Assembly: GCF_040419245.1 (NCBI RefSeq)
Contig: NZ_JAZHOH010000001.1
Location: 2,046,001 to 2,110,000, forward strand
From: Ewingella sp. CoE-038-23
GTDB taxonomy: Bacteria > Pseudomonadota > Gammaproteobacteria > Enterobacterales > Enterobacteriaceae
Length of the DNA: 64,000 bases
Reading direction: 5' to 3'
Part shown: positions 44,188 to 52,526 of the stretch, piece after piece
Layout of the letters: the number at the start of each line of letters is the position of its first letter
How positions within the stretch are numbered: the stretch's first letter is position 1
The notes under the pieces: generated by a model
What the model saw: only the letters and a program-made list of their open reading frames with translations
The model's database searches: none
Told to the model about the DNA's origin: nothing
Translations under genes and position numbers: made by a program

Positions 44188-44513
44188 ATGTAAGAAAAAT
44201 AGGTTTAGATAAAAAAAGACTAATTCTTTTTTTACTACGCCACTTCCAACGTATTCCGCTTAAGCTACCTCAAAGTTTAATATACAAGAATATTCCGACA
44301 CGGCTTAAATTAATGTGGGTTCTATTTTTAGTATTTATTTCAATTTTTTCTTCGCAAACGAAATTAGCTAAAAGCCTCATATGTGAGATGCGCCTGTCAG
44401 CGGTGGGTAAAGATCCTAAACGCACCAGAGCATATAAAACAGGCAAATCATACATAATAATAATACCAGCGAAAAAATCATCACTAAAACGCATTCATAA
44501 CGCAGGGTTATAA
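44184..44513 (+). CDS. Possible small basic protein (doubtful)
   Basis: A GTG at 44184 overlaps the NTF2-like stop after AAAGGA and opens a 109-codon frame (MNVRKIGLDKKRLILFLLRH, one central hydrophobic stretch MWVLFLVFISIF, Lys-rich end). It is AT-rich, has no recognisable family, and may be chance. The rest of the gap 44188-44787 is AT-rich and holds one inverted repeat (44695-44717). Confidence 0.2.
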   Translation: MNVRKIGLDKKRLILFLLRHFQRIPLKLPQSLIYKNIPTRLKLMWVLFLVFISIFSSQTKLAKSLICEMRLSAVGKDPKRTRAYKTGKSYIIIIPAKKSSLKRIHNAGL

Positions 44514-44694
44514 TTTAAAAACAGGCTTAGCCCTACTTAATTTGTCATAAAGCAAAACTTCACGTTGACTTAGTTCTGTTATCAGATAAATTCACACTCC
44601 TGGTAAATTTCTTTTTACCGCAAATGAACTTATTCAGTGATTCGATTTTCTGCAAAACACTCTCAAATGTTTAGGAGCGCAGAATTGAAATCAA

Positions 44695-44717
44695 TAACAT
44701 TCACAGGGTGAATGTTA
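44695..44717. promoter_or_regulatory. Palindrome upstream of the autotransporter gene
   Basis: TAACATTCAC and GTGAATGTTA are perfect 10-bp arms around AGG, 71 bp before the ATG. Length and symmetry fit a repressor site in the promoter or leader. Regulator unknown. Confidence 0.5.
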
Positions 44718-44787
44718 AAAATCTGAGTTATTCATCATCCTATTATTACTAAGATTAATTGTCTGTCATAAAGAAAGGATTTCTTAT

Positions 44788-47700
44788 ATGAAAATGCAAA
44801 TGAAAGCATTGTCCGTGTGTATTACTCTCGCCTTAGGTATTCCCCAAAGTTATGCCGCCGGGGCCACATGTCCTAAAGACATCTCAAAACTCAGCAAAGC
44901 TGAAAAAAGTGCGCTGCCAGCAGAGTGTCAGAAAACCGGTTTCACCGATCAGCAACTATGGATCACTGGAGGTGCGATTGCCGGTGTTGCAGCAGTAGTA
45001 GGTATTGCAATGGCTGCGGGTGGCGGTGGCGGCGGTAATTCGGAGGGTGGTAAACCCGTTCCGCCAAGCGACGGCGGTGATAAACCCGTTCCGCCAAGCG
45101 ACGGCGGTGATAAACCCGTTCCACCAAGCGACGGCGGTGATAAACCCGTTCCGCCAAGCGACGGCGGTGATAAACCCGTTCCGCCAAGCGATGGCGATGA
45201 TACACCCGTTCCGCCAAGCGACGGCGGTGATAAACCCGTTCCGCCAAGCGATGGCGATGATACACCCGTTCCGCCAAGCGACGGCGGTGATACACCCGTT
45301 CCGCCAAGCGACGGCGGTGATACACCCGTTCCGCCAAGCGACGGCGGTGATAAACCCGTTCCGCCAAGCGATGGCGGTGATAAACCCGTTCCGCCAGTCG
45401 ATCCGGTAGCGCAAACCACGACTTATCCGAACGGCTTATCCGTCACCATGATTAAAGGGGCCAGCACCGCCACGCTGACCTTAAATGGTGTATCGATGGA
45501 AGCCACCAAACAGTCCGACGGCACGTGGTTGATCACCGACCCGGCGACCGGGAAAACGTATGTTGCCCAGACGCTCGATCGGACCACCGGCGAGATAAAA
45601 GGCTACAGCATTGTTGATCGTAAATTATGGACGCTGGATGGCACTACGCCAATCGGTATTAAGAAGTGGACATCGAATTACAATCTGCTGAACCCTAAGG
45701 GTACATCGCTGGCGCTAACTGATGGACAATTTCTAAATTACAATGCGTCAGCCTCAGAACCTCTGGTTATTGAAAATGCGGGCACGCTGACGGGTTTCTA
45801 CAGTACTCGGCAAGAATCCCCGGTTCCGAAATGGGGTATGTCGCAAATAAAGGTTGGAGAAAATGCTCTATTCTTAAATACGGGCACGATGAAATTCACA
45901 AGAGATACGGCATTACCTTCCAATAATGCGATTTCTCAAATTCTCATTACCGATAAAGGTACACTGTTCAATGCCAAAGGCGCTGAAATTAAATTTGGCG
46001 ATCTGACTCAGGGTGACCAATATTCATCCCTTTTGGGCGGAAGTATAGGTATGCTTGATAATTCGACCATGGTGAATCACGGTCAGATTAATGCGACAGG
46101 CGGGATAAAAAATCCTTCTCCAAATGACATTCAGAAGAGATACGAAAGTGTCTTTACCTTTGGAGGAAACGGCACTTCCAATTCTATTTATTGGGAAAAT
46201 GCCGCGGACGGCGTGATCACTGCCAACCACGGCTACAACGTTATTACAGATGATACGAGGTGGAGTTGGGTTGATGGTTCCAATGGTGGGTATTTGTCAA
46301 ATGCAGCAACTCAAGGCGGGGTAACGATTAATGCGGTTAATAACGGGCTAATAGATTTTACAGTGCCATTGACTAGTAGTTATGCGTCATCAGATCCCTA
46401 TCATCTATTTGCCGCGATTTCATTGGGTATGGCAAGTAAGTTTAGATCAAAAAATTCAAATATCAGCACATTCATTAATAACGGCACGATCACTGTCAAA
46501 GGGGATGATGCTACCGCATTATACGGTGAAGGAAACACCACCTTAGTCAATAACGGCACCATTAATTTAGGGTCAAAGGAGAATTCCATTGCTGATAACG
46601 GGACGGGATTAACCGCCTTTAAAGCCGTGGGGGAAAAGGTTACCGCCTATAATCAGGGCACGGTGAACATTAACGCCAACCAGTCTTACGTCTTTGACCG
46701 TAACGGCACCACGACGGCACACCTGGTCAATACCGGCACGGTGAACGTCCGCGATGGCGTAACCGAATGGGGCCTGGTGAGAGGGGAAAATGCCAGCGTT
46801 GTGGATACCACATCGGTGTACCGCAGCACGATCAAAAACTACACCGTGGGCACCAAGGCAAACGGCACTGCCGGTACCATGAACGTGTCTCATGCGAACC
46901 TAAAAGACGTTTCCGTGGATACCACATTCACCGAAGGAACGGATGCGAAAACCAAAACTTTCGATAACGTCTTCACCGGCAAGGACATTCAGGGCACGCA
47001 GAACGTTAAGTCAACCAGTGCAGTATGGAATGCCCGCGCGCAAACCGATACTAACGGTAACGTCGACGTGACCATGACCAAAAGAAGCTATCAGGACGTA
47101 GTGAAAGACAGCGCCGGGCTGCAAAACATGGCGAGCAAGCTGGAAAACAACTACACCAATAACGCCTTATACAACAGCCTCAATCTGAAAACGTCTGCTG
47201 ACGTAGAAAGTGCGATGCGTCAGCTATCCGGCGCGAACGCCACTTCCGCGTTTAAAGAGGCCCGCGTGTTAAGCCAGCGTTTTAATATGCTGGCGGATAA
47301 CGCAATTGTGATGCCTTCCGGATTCGGTTTCAATCTGGTGGACAAAAACGATAAGCGCGCGGAGCTGGGCAACGACACCCGCTACGATATGATGGCCTTA
47401 AGTCAGAGTTTTGACCTGAGCGCCAGCCAGAAAATGCAGATGCAGTACGGTATCGCGCGCCTGGACGGGAACGGCGTGAACGGCAAGCAGAAAGCGGGTG
47501 ACAACGGGATCACCGGCGGGTACAGCCAGTTCTTCGGGCTGAATCACAGCGTGGATATGGGCCGCGGCCTGACGCTGACCAACGCCCTGCGTTATGATGT
47601 GCACCAGTTGGAAAGCAACCGCAGCATCCGTTACTCCGGCGCTAACCAGACGGCGAAATCAGACAATAGCCAGCAATATATGGAATGGCGCAGCGGTTTC

Positions 47701-48147
47701 AGCAAAGGTTTTGACGTTGCCGAAGGCCTGAGCCTGACGCCAAGTGCGGGCCTCAAACTGCGCCACACGGCGAACAACGGCTACAGCGAGCGCGGGGCGG
47801 GTGACTTCAACCTGACCATGGATGACAGTAACGAAACGGCGGTGGACGCGCTGGTTGGTTTGAAACTGAAATTCGTCACCTCTAACGGCTGGTCTGTCAA
47901 TGCCTTAGCGGAAGGCGGACCGAACGTCAGTTACAATCAGTCCGCGCAGACTGCTTCGTTGCAGGGTGCCGGTAACTCGCGCTTTATGGTCGACAACGAT
48001 CAGAAAGGTGGCGGTATTAACGGCGTGGTTTCCACGGGTGTTAGTTACGGCGGTGAGGCGGGTCGTCTGGCATTCGATGCCTACCAGTGGAAAGAAGACA
48101 GCGTGAGCGACAAAGGTATTCTGATGAATTACCAATACAATTTCTAA
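44788..48147 (+). CDS. Autotransporter with Pro-rich repeats
   Basis: The 1119-residue protein is a type V secreted surface protein. Segments: signal peptide (to about SYAAGA, residue 25), a short Cys-flanked stretch, a second hydrophobic Gly-rich segment (ITGGAIAGVAAVVGIAMAAG, about 56-75), eleven 10-residue Pro-rich repeats plus a partial (about 89-206), a beta-helical passenger rich in Asn/Gly/Thr repeats (for example NNGTITVKGDDATALYGEG), and a C-terminal beta-barrel from about 840 ending MNYQYNF with terminal Phe. It probably mediates adhesion. Base composition of the passenger is more AT-rich than neighbouring genes. A palindrome precedes it and a strong terminator follows. Confidence 0.9.
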   Translation: MKMQMKALSVCITLALGIPQSYAAGATCPKDISKLSKAEKSALPAECQKTGFTDQQLWITGGAIAGVAAVVGIAMAAGGGGGGNSEGGKPVPPSDGGDKPVPPSDGGDKPVPPSDGGDKPVPPSDGGDKPVPPSDGDDTPVPPSDGGDKPVPPSDGDDTPVPPSDGGDTPVPPSDGGDTPVPPSDGGDKPVPPSDGGDKPVPPVDPVAQTTTYPNGLSVTMIKGASTATLTLNGVSMEATKQSDGTWLITDPATGKTYVAQTLDRTTGEIKGYSIVDRKLWTLDGTTPIGIKKWTSNYNLLNPKGTSLALTDGQFLNYNASASEPLVIENAGTLTGFYSTRQESPVPKWGMSQIKVGENALFLNTGTMKFTRDTALPSNNAISQILITDKGTLFNAKGAEIKFGDLTQGDQYSSLLGGSIGMLDNSTMVNHGQINATGGIKNPSPNDIQKRYESVFTFGGNGTSNSIYWENAADGVITANHGYNVITDDTRWSWVDGSNGGYLSNAATQGGVTINAVNNGLIDFTVPLTSSYASSDPYHLFAAISLGMASKFRSKNSNISTFINNGTITVKGDDATALYGEGNTTLVNNGTINLGSKENSIADNGTGLTAFKAVGEKVTAYNQGTVNINANQSYVFDRNGTTTAHLVNTGTVNVRDGVTEWGLVRGENASVVDTTSVYRSTIKNYTVGTKANGTAGTMNVSHANLKDVSVDTTFTEGTDAKTKTFDNVFTGKDIQGTQNVKSTSAVWNARAQTDTNGNVDVTMTKRSYQDVVKDSAGLQNMASKLENNYTNNALYNSLNLKTSADVESAMRQLSGANATSAFKEARVLSQRFNMLADNAIVMPSGFGFNLVDKNDKRAELGNDTRYDMMALSQSFDLSASQKMQMQYGIARLDGNGVNGKQKAGDNGITGGYSQFFGLNHSVDMGRGLTLTNALRYDVHQLESNRSIRYSGANQTAKSDNSQQYMEWRSGFSKGFDVAEGLSLTPSAGLKLRHTANNGYSERGAGDFNLTMDDSNETAVDALVGLKLKFVTSNGWSVNALAEGGPNVSYNQSAQTASLQGAGNSRFMVDNDQKGGGINGVVSTGVSYGGEAGRLAFDAYQWKEDSVSDKGILMNYQYNF
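45052..45405 (+). repeat. 30-bp coding tandem repeat (KPVPPSDGGD units)
   Basis: Eleven full units of 30 bp and a partial twelfth encode KPVPPSDGGD, with TPVPPSDGGD and GDD variants. All lengths keep the frame. Near identity of units suggests recent expansion by slippage. The array also lacks stops in several other frames, so shadow ORFs on both strands are expected artefacts. Confidence 0.95.
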
Positions 48148-48248
48148 CGGATCACTGCTGATATGTTTTTTCTTTTCTGATGCCACGTCGCGTTATGACA
48201 TGCCATTAGTTTAAGAAATACTTGAAGGATCCGCTGTTATTGAAAAGG

Positions 48249-48278
48249 GCTCATAATCTTTTATGAGCTCTTTTTTTA
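48249..48278 (+). terminator. Intrinsic terminator after the autotransporter gene
   Basis: GCTCATAA and TTATGAGC arms with a 4-base loop, followed by C and eight T residues. It lies 102 bp after the stop codon. Confidence 0.85.
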
Positions 48279-48300
48279 TGCGTCGACACGTTCCAATAGG

Positions 48301-48357
48301 TCAGAGCCTTATGACTGGCAAATTAGATTTCATCAAGGAACAGCAATGAAGGAGTGA
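48301..48357 (+). pseudogene. Remnant of a DUF4440/NTF2-like gene end
   Basis: The 57-nt segment reads SEPYDWQIRFHQGTAMKE then stop, matching codon for codon the last 19 codons of the intact gene at 44131-44187 (SEPYGWQMRFHQGTVRKE), 49 of 57 bases identical. Seven further bases (ATGTAAG) also match. No longer open frame remains. It suggests the autotransporter block entered by recombination or duplication at this gene end. Confidence 0.75.
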
Positions 48358-48570
48358 ATGTAAGCGAGACAGGTGAAATGGCGCAAAACCGCAGATCCGC
48401 GAGCAGCACAATGACAGCGCCAAAGCCCCAGATTCTACGTACCCTTATCTAGGTGCGCATAATGTATATTATGTTAAATTTAATATCATAGCGTACCAGC
48501 CTGACTGGCTTACCTCATCCCCTGTTGTTTTCCATGGCTTATTTTATGATTCGGTCCTTTTTATTTAGCA

Positions 48571-48596
48571 TAAAAATTGCGACCTTTCGGCCGCAA
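48571..48596 (-). terminator. Intrinsic terminator of the minus-strand exported protein gene
   Basis: On the minus strand TTGCGGCC and GGTCGCAA (one G-U pair) flank GAAA and are followed by TTTTTA. It lies directly after the stop at 48603. The rest of 48358-48570 shows no gene. Confidence 0.75.
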
Positions 48597-48602
48597 CTCT
48601 TT

Positions 48603-49130
48603 TTAACTCTTAACCGGCGGCGTTGGCGGAACTGGCAGAATAATTTCTGAAGCGATCTTCCATTCTTTGTTAACTTTCAACCAGTTATGAATCAACAGGA
48701 AAGGTTTCGGCTTACCGTCTTGCCCAGCGTAGGACACGGTAATGGTCACCGGCGCGTAGCTTTGGGCCACATCTTTGGTTAATCCCACCACTTTTAACTT
48801 ACTCAGATCCGGGGTCAAAACTACCGGGCCGGAGTGCGCGATGTCTGACAATTTCTGATCGATAGCCGCATTTCCCCACACTGCCGACCAATTGCCCTCC
48901 ACTGCCGGATTGGCGCTTTTCGCTACCAACATGGCTGACGGCGATTGCCAGAACATATTGTGAATCCCCGTAATATCGTGCTTGTTCGCCAAATCCGCCA
49001 AATGAATAAAATCATTCCTGATGGTTTCTCGGGTTTGTGCTGATAAGGGATCCTGATCCGCAGCCACTGCCTTTGGCAAGCTGGCCAATGTCGAAAGCGT
49101 CACAACCAGCCCGACGACTACATTTTTCAT
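48603..49130 (-). CDS. Exported SnoaL/NTF2-like protein
   Basis: The 175-residue protein has an N-terminal signal peptide (MKNVVVGLVVTLSTLASLPK, cleavage near AVAA-DQ) and an NTF2-like fold pattern (helix TIRNDFIHLADLANKHDITG, strand-rich C-terminal half ending FLLIHNWLKVNKEWKIASEI). Start 49130 (ribosome site AGGATATG) is chosen over an upstream 49187. Function unknown; exported members often bind small molecules. It stands alone, with a terminator after it and an SDR gene divergent beyond a 285-bp gap. Confidence 0.78.
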   Translation of the reverse strand: MKNVVVGLVVTLSTLASLPKAVAADQDPLSAQTRETIRNDFIHLADLANKHDITGIHNMFWQSPSAMLVAKSANPAVEGNWSAVWGNAAIDQKLSDIAHSGPVVLTPDLSKLKVVGLTKDVAQSYAPVTITVSYAGQDGKPKPFLLIHNWLKVNKEWKIASEIILPVPPTPPVKS

Positions 49131-49415
49131 CGCTTCATATCCTGCTATTAAGTAAAAGACACGCGGTGTAGCCAAAACCCACGACACTTCTCAGTTCATA
49201 GAGACATTGGCCTTAATTCATTAATGACCGATCATCTTGAAATAATCAAGGCAACGCTGTGCCAAAATTGTAACTGTCTGCCTACTCTGCCCATGCAGAA
49301 TTCGCCAGAACGCGTCATTTCACCATGGCATAAAAAGAGGGTTTCATGTCATTTGTTAAAGTGGTTTAAAGATTAATACTGGGTTTCCTTACTGAGACAC
49401 TATTGGACTTTAAAA

Positions 49416-50213
49416 ATGACAACATCTATTGCTCGCTCTGTTGCTCTGATCACCGGCGCTTCTACTGGCATCGGCGCTATCTATGCAGACCGTTTAGCAC
49501 GCCGTGGCTATGACCTAATTCTGGTGGCGCGTAACCAGTCTCGCTTAGAGAAAGTGGCTGATATTATTAAGGAAAGCACGGGCGCTGGCGTTACCGCGGT
49601 GGCCGCGGATCTCGGTCAGCCTGAGCAATTACGTCAGGTGGAAGCCCTGTTACGCCGTGAAGATAGCCCGATAAGTTTGCTGGTCAACAACGCGGGGTTT
49701 GGCTCAGTGTTCCCACTTTTGAATGCCAATGTCGATGAAATGGAACAGATGATCGACCTGAACGTTACCGCCCTGACCCGCCTGACCTACGCCGCCGTAC
49801 CGGGATTTGTGGCACGCGGCAACGGCGCCATCATCAATATCTCATCCATCGTGGCGATCAGTACCAATGTGCTGAACGATGTCTATAACGCCAGCAAAGC
49901 TTATGTACTGAACTTCACTCAGTCGCTGCATCACCAGTTGGCGGATAAAGGCATTAAAGTTCAAGTGGTTCTGCCAGGTGCGACGGCCACCGAATTTTGG
50001 GACGTGGCCGGAACTCACGCCTCCAACTTGCCGCAGGACTGGGTAATGAGTGCCGAAGCGATGGTAGACGCGTCGTTGCGCGGTTTTGATCAGGGCGAAG
50101 TTGTCACCATCCCGCCGTTGCAGGACGGTGACAAATGGCTGGCTTATGATGCAGCGCGCGTTGAGCTTTCCGGGTTGTTTGCTAATAAAACCCCAGGCCC
50201 GCGCTATTTATAA
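49416..50213 (+). CDS. Short-chain dehydrogenase/reductase
   Basis: The 265-residue oxidoreductase shows ALITGASTGIGAIYADRLAR at the cofactor site, LVNNAGFGSVFPL, a Ser in INISSIVAIS and the catalytic YNASKAYVLNF (Tyr-x3-Lys). It belongs to the large classical SDR group. The ribosome site is weak (GGACTTT). It is convergent with a GlxA-type regulator gene 19 bp away. Substrate is unknown. Confidence 0.87.
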   Translation: MTTSIARSVALITGASTGIGAIYADRLARRGYDLILVARNQSRLEKVADIIKESTGAGVTAVAADLGQPEQLRQVEALLRREDSPISLLVNNAGFGSVFPLLNANVDEMEQMIDLNVTALTRLTYAAVPGFVARGNGAIINISSIVAISTNVLNDVYNASKAYVLNFTQSLHHQLADKGIKVQVVLPGATATEFWDVAGTHASNLPQDWVMSAEAMVDASLRGFDQGEVVTIPPLQDGDKWLAYDAARVELSGLFANKTPGPRYL

Positions 50214-50232
50214 CCGCTTGAAAATGCAGGTA

Positions 50233-51219
50233 TTACTCGACTGTGGGTGCCTGTTCCACATAAGGCTGGCGGGAACGGATCTCCCGCAATAACGCCTGCG
50301 GCGGCTGCCCGAGCGTGCGTAAAAAGGCGCGCCGCATGCGTTCTTCATCACCAAATCCCGTTTTTAAAGCAATCTGCGCAATAGAAGAATGCCCAGCTTC
50401 AATCATCGATTTTGCGGCTTCAATGCGTAATTTTTCTACCGCTTTGGCTGGTGAATGGCCGGTCTGATGCTGAAATGCGCGGCTGAAATGTCTTGGGCTC
50501 CAGTGAACCTGCTCGGCGAGTTGCTCAACGTTTAAGGGTTCACACAAATTCTCTTTGGCGAATTCCAATGCTTTGCGAACGCGATCGGAATCGGGCTCCA
50601 TTTCGGCCACGGTTGAAAACTGCGACTGGCCGCCAATCCGGCGATGATAAACCACCAGTTTTCGCGCCACGCTTTTGACCAGTTCTGCGCCTAAATCCTG
50701 CTTCACCATGGCGAGAGCCAAGTCAATGCAGGCCGTCATACCCGCAGAGGTCCAGATTTGGCCTTCATTAATATAGATTTTGTCCTGATCGACGCGCACT
50801 TTGGGGAATCTTTGTTGCAGCGCGGCCGCCTGTCCCCAGTGCGTGGTGGCGATGTGGCCGTCTAAAAGCCCCGCCTCCGCCAAGATAAATGCGCCGCTAC
50901 AGATGCTGGAAACGCGCCGCGTTTGCAACGCAACATGTTGAATTTGGCTGATTAATAGCGGGCCGACGTGTGGAATATCCGTACTGCCGCCGACCATAAC
51001 GGTGTCGAACTCGAGCTGCTCAATCGGCTGGCTATCAATTTTGACCCCAGCCGAACTGCTGATCAGGCCACCCTGACTCGAGACAATGTCGAACTGATAA
51101 TATGGCTCTTCATGGCCGCGCATGGCCATTTCCAGATTGGCAATTTCAAAAACAGAGAGAGCCGCCAGATCCAACATTTGAAATCCGGGGAAAATTACCA
51201 GTCCGATACGCAGCGCCAT
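50233..51219 (-). CDS. GlxA-family transcriptional regulator (DJ-1/PfpI plus AraC)
   Basis: The 328-residue protein has a DJ-1/PfpI-type domain (LVIFPGFQMLDLAALSVFEI to SSICSGAFILAEAG, Cys in the nucleophile elbow) and a C-terminal AraC DNA-binding part (NVEQLAEQVHWSPRHFSRAF and SSIAQIALKTGFGDEERMRR). It resembles the other GlxA protein at 37573. The target is not clear: the ABM gene is upstream on the same strand and the SDR gene is convergent. Intact. Confidence 0.88.
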   Translation of the reverse strand: MALRIGLVIFPGFQMLDLAALSVFEIANLEMAMRGHEEPYYQFDIVSSQGGLISSSAGVKIDSQPIEQLEFDTVMVGGSTDIPHVGPLLISQIQHVALQTRRVSSICSGAFILAEAGLLDGHIATTHWGQAAALQQRFPKVRVDQDKIYINEGQIWTSAGMTACIDLALAMVKQDLGAELVKSVARKLVVYHRRIGGQSQFSTVAEMEPDSDRVRKALEFAKENLCEPLNVEQLAEQVHWSPRHFSRAFQHQTGHSPAKAVEKLRIEAAKSMIEAGHSSIAQIALKTGFGDEERMRRAFLRTLGQPPQALLREIRSRQPYVEQAPTVE

Positions 51220-51290
51220 GATGTCCTCTTTTGAGGGAAGTAATATTTAATAGACTTTGCCATGGACGCCGTATTCAGGTCAATCAGCCT

Positions 51291-51635
51291 TTAACCATGA
51301 CAGCATCGACTATCAGCCGGAGCCTGATCGCGCTCCTTCAGGCCATAATCTCGCACGACCTCGGCTACGCGCAGCCGGTAATCCGCCAGAATATTCTCCC
51401 GTCCTTTGGTCTGCGCCAGCCGGTGCGGCTCGAGGTTTCGCCACTGCTTTACCGCCTCTTCATCGCGCCAAAAAGAGAGAGAAAGCAGCTTGTTGGGATC
51501 GGCAAGGCTTTGGAAACGCTCGATGGAAATGAAGCCGTCGATTTCTTCAAGCAAGGGCTTCAGCGCGGCAGCAATAGCCAGATAACTTTCACGCTGGCCA
51601 TCTACGGGTTGTAGTTCAAAAATGACAGCAATCAT
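51291..51635 (-). CDS. ABM-domain monooxygenase-like protein
   Basis: The 114-residue protein has the ABM dimeric ferredoxin-like fold pattern (MIAVIFELQPVDGQRESYLA, FISIERFQSLADPNKLLSLS, WRNLEPHRLAQTKG). Family members are small cofactorless monooxygenases or stress proteins. ATG 51635 has AGGAG at the right spacing, six bp earlier ATG 51641 is too close to it. It is divergent from an ArsR gene across a perfect palindrome, so that regulator probably controls it. Activity unproven. Confidence 0.82.
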   Translation of the reverse strand: MIAVIFELQPVDGQRESYLAIAAALKPLLEEIDGFISIERFQSLADPNKLLSLSFWRDEEAVKQWRNLEPHRLAQTKGRENILADYRLRVAEVVRDYGLKERDQAPADSRCCHG

Positions 51636-51687
51636 GGGCATTCTCCTGATGTGTTTACAGGTTGCGAGTTTACGACTGGCGCGAACG

Positions 51688-51715
51688 CCATACTTCGCTT
51701 AACCTCGAAGTATGG
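51688..51715. promoter_or_regulatory. Palindromic operator covering the ArsR start codon
   Basis: CCATACTTCG and CGAAGTATGG are perfect 10-bp arms with 8 bp between them. The right arm contains the ATG of the ArsR gene (51712), so binding would block both divergent genes. No ribosome site is seen before that ATG, so the transcript may be leaderless or weakly translated. Confidence 0.65.
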
Positions 51716-52398
51716 ATAACATTGATATTGAAGAACGGCTGGCAGCCCTCGCGGCGGCCATGGCCGACAAAACCCGAACCCGCATGCTGTGCCTGTTAAT
51801 GGACGGTCGGGCTTACACTGCCACGGAAATGAGCGCGGCGGTGGATGTCGCGGCATCCACAACCAGCGCACATCTGGCAAAACTGATGGAGCAGAACCTG
51901 ATTAGCTGCGTCAAACAGGGGCGCTATCGCTACTTTCGACTGGCCGGTTTAGAGGTCGCCCAGCTGCTGGAATCGCTGATGGCGATGGTCGGCGTCGAAC
52001 GCCCGGTGGTGAAAAGCTCGACTCCCGGCGCATTGCAATTTGCCCGCACCTGTTATGACCACATGGCCGGTGACGTGGCGGTGAAGCTGCATGACGGCCT
52101 GTTTCGCGCGGGCTGGTTGAGTGGCGATCAGCACTACCAGCTAAGCGAGGAAGGTCGTGAAAATCTGACCGCCGTGGGCGTTGATTGCTCCCAGCCCGCG
52201 TCACGTCGCCATTTTGCCTGTAGCTGCCTTGACTGGAGCGAGCGCAAAGCTCACCTTGGCGGTGCTTTAGGCGCGGCAATATTGGCTACTTTTGAACGAA
52301 AAGAGTGGGTGTTACGCCACCTCGACAGCCGCCAGTTGTCGTTCACCGCTAAGGGGAAAATCGCCTTAGCTCGCCATTTTTCACTTCATCTGGATTAA
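51712..52398 (+). CDS. ArsR-family transcriptional regulator with extended C-terminus
   Basis: The 228-residue protein has an N-terminal winged helix of the ArsR type (about residues 7-80, LAALAAAMADKTRTRMLCLL and the recognition helix VAASTTSAHLAKLMEQNLIS). The C-terminal half (about 100-228) is an extra domain with HXXC-like residues (CYDHMAG, CSQPASRRHFACSCLDW) that may sense a ligand or metal. It is divergent from the ABM gene. Start overlaps its own palindromic operator. Ordinary ArsR repressors are about 100 residues, so the long C-terminus is notable. Confidence 0.87.
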   Translation: MDNIDIEERLAALAAAMADKTRTRMLCLLMDGRAYTATEMSAAVDVAASTTSAHLAKLMEQNLISCVKQGRYRYFRLAGLEVAQLLESLMAMVGVERPVVKSSTPGALQFARTCYDHMAGDVAVKLHDGLFRAGWLSGDQHYQLSEEGRENLTAVGVDCSQPASRRHFACSCLDWSERKAHLGGALGAAILATFERKEWVLRHLDSRQLSFTAKGKIALARHFSLHLD

Positions 52399-52526
52399 GT
52401 CGATTGCCCGCTCGATCCTGCTGCTTTTCATTACATTTCAGTAACATTCCCTGTGACAGCTTCCTCGCGAAAAGGTAGTCTGAACGTAAATGAGTGTCAT
52501 CGTCAGTCGCCTTTTCGGAGTGGTTC

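Noticed and set aside
44949..45419. Long open frames on the minus strand and other plus frames across the Pro-rich repeat
   Set aside because: They arise because a 30-bp repeat without stops repeats the same frame; the autotransporter frame has signal peptide and barrel.
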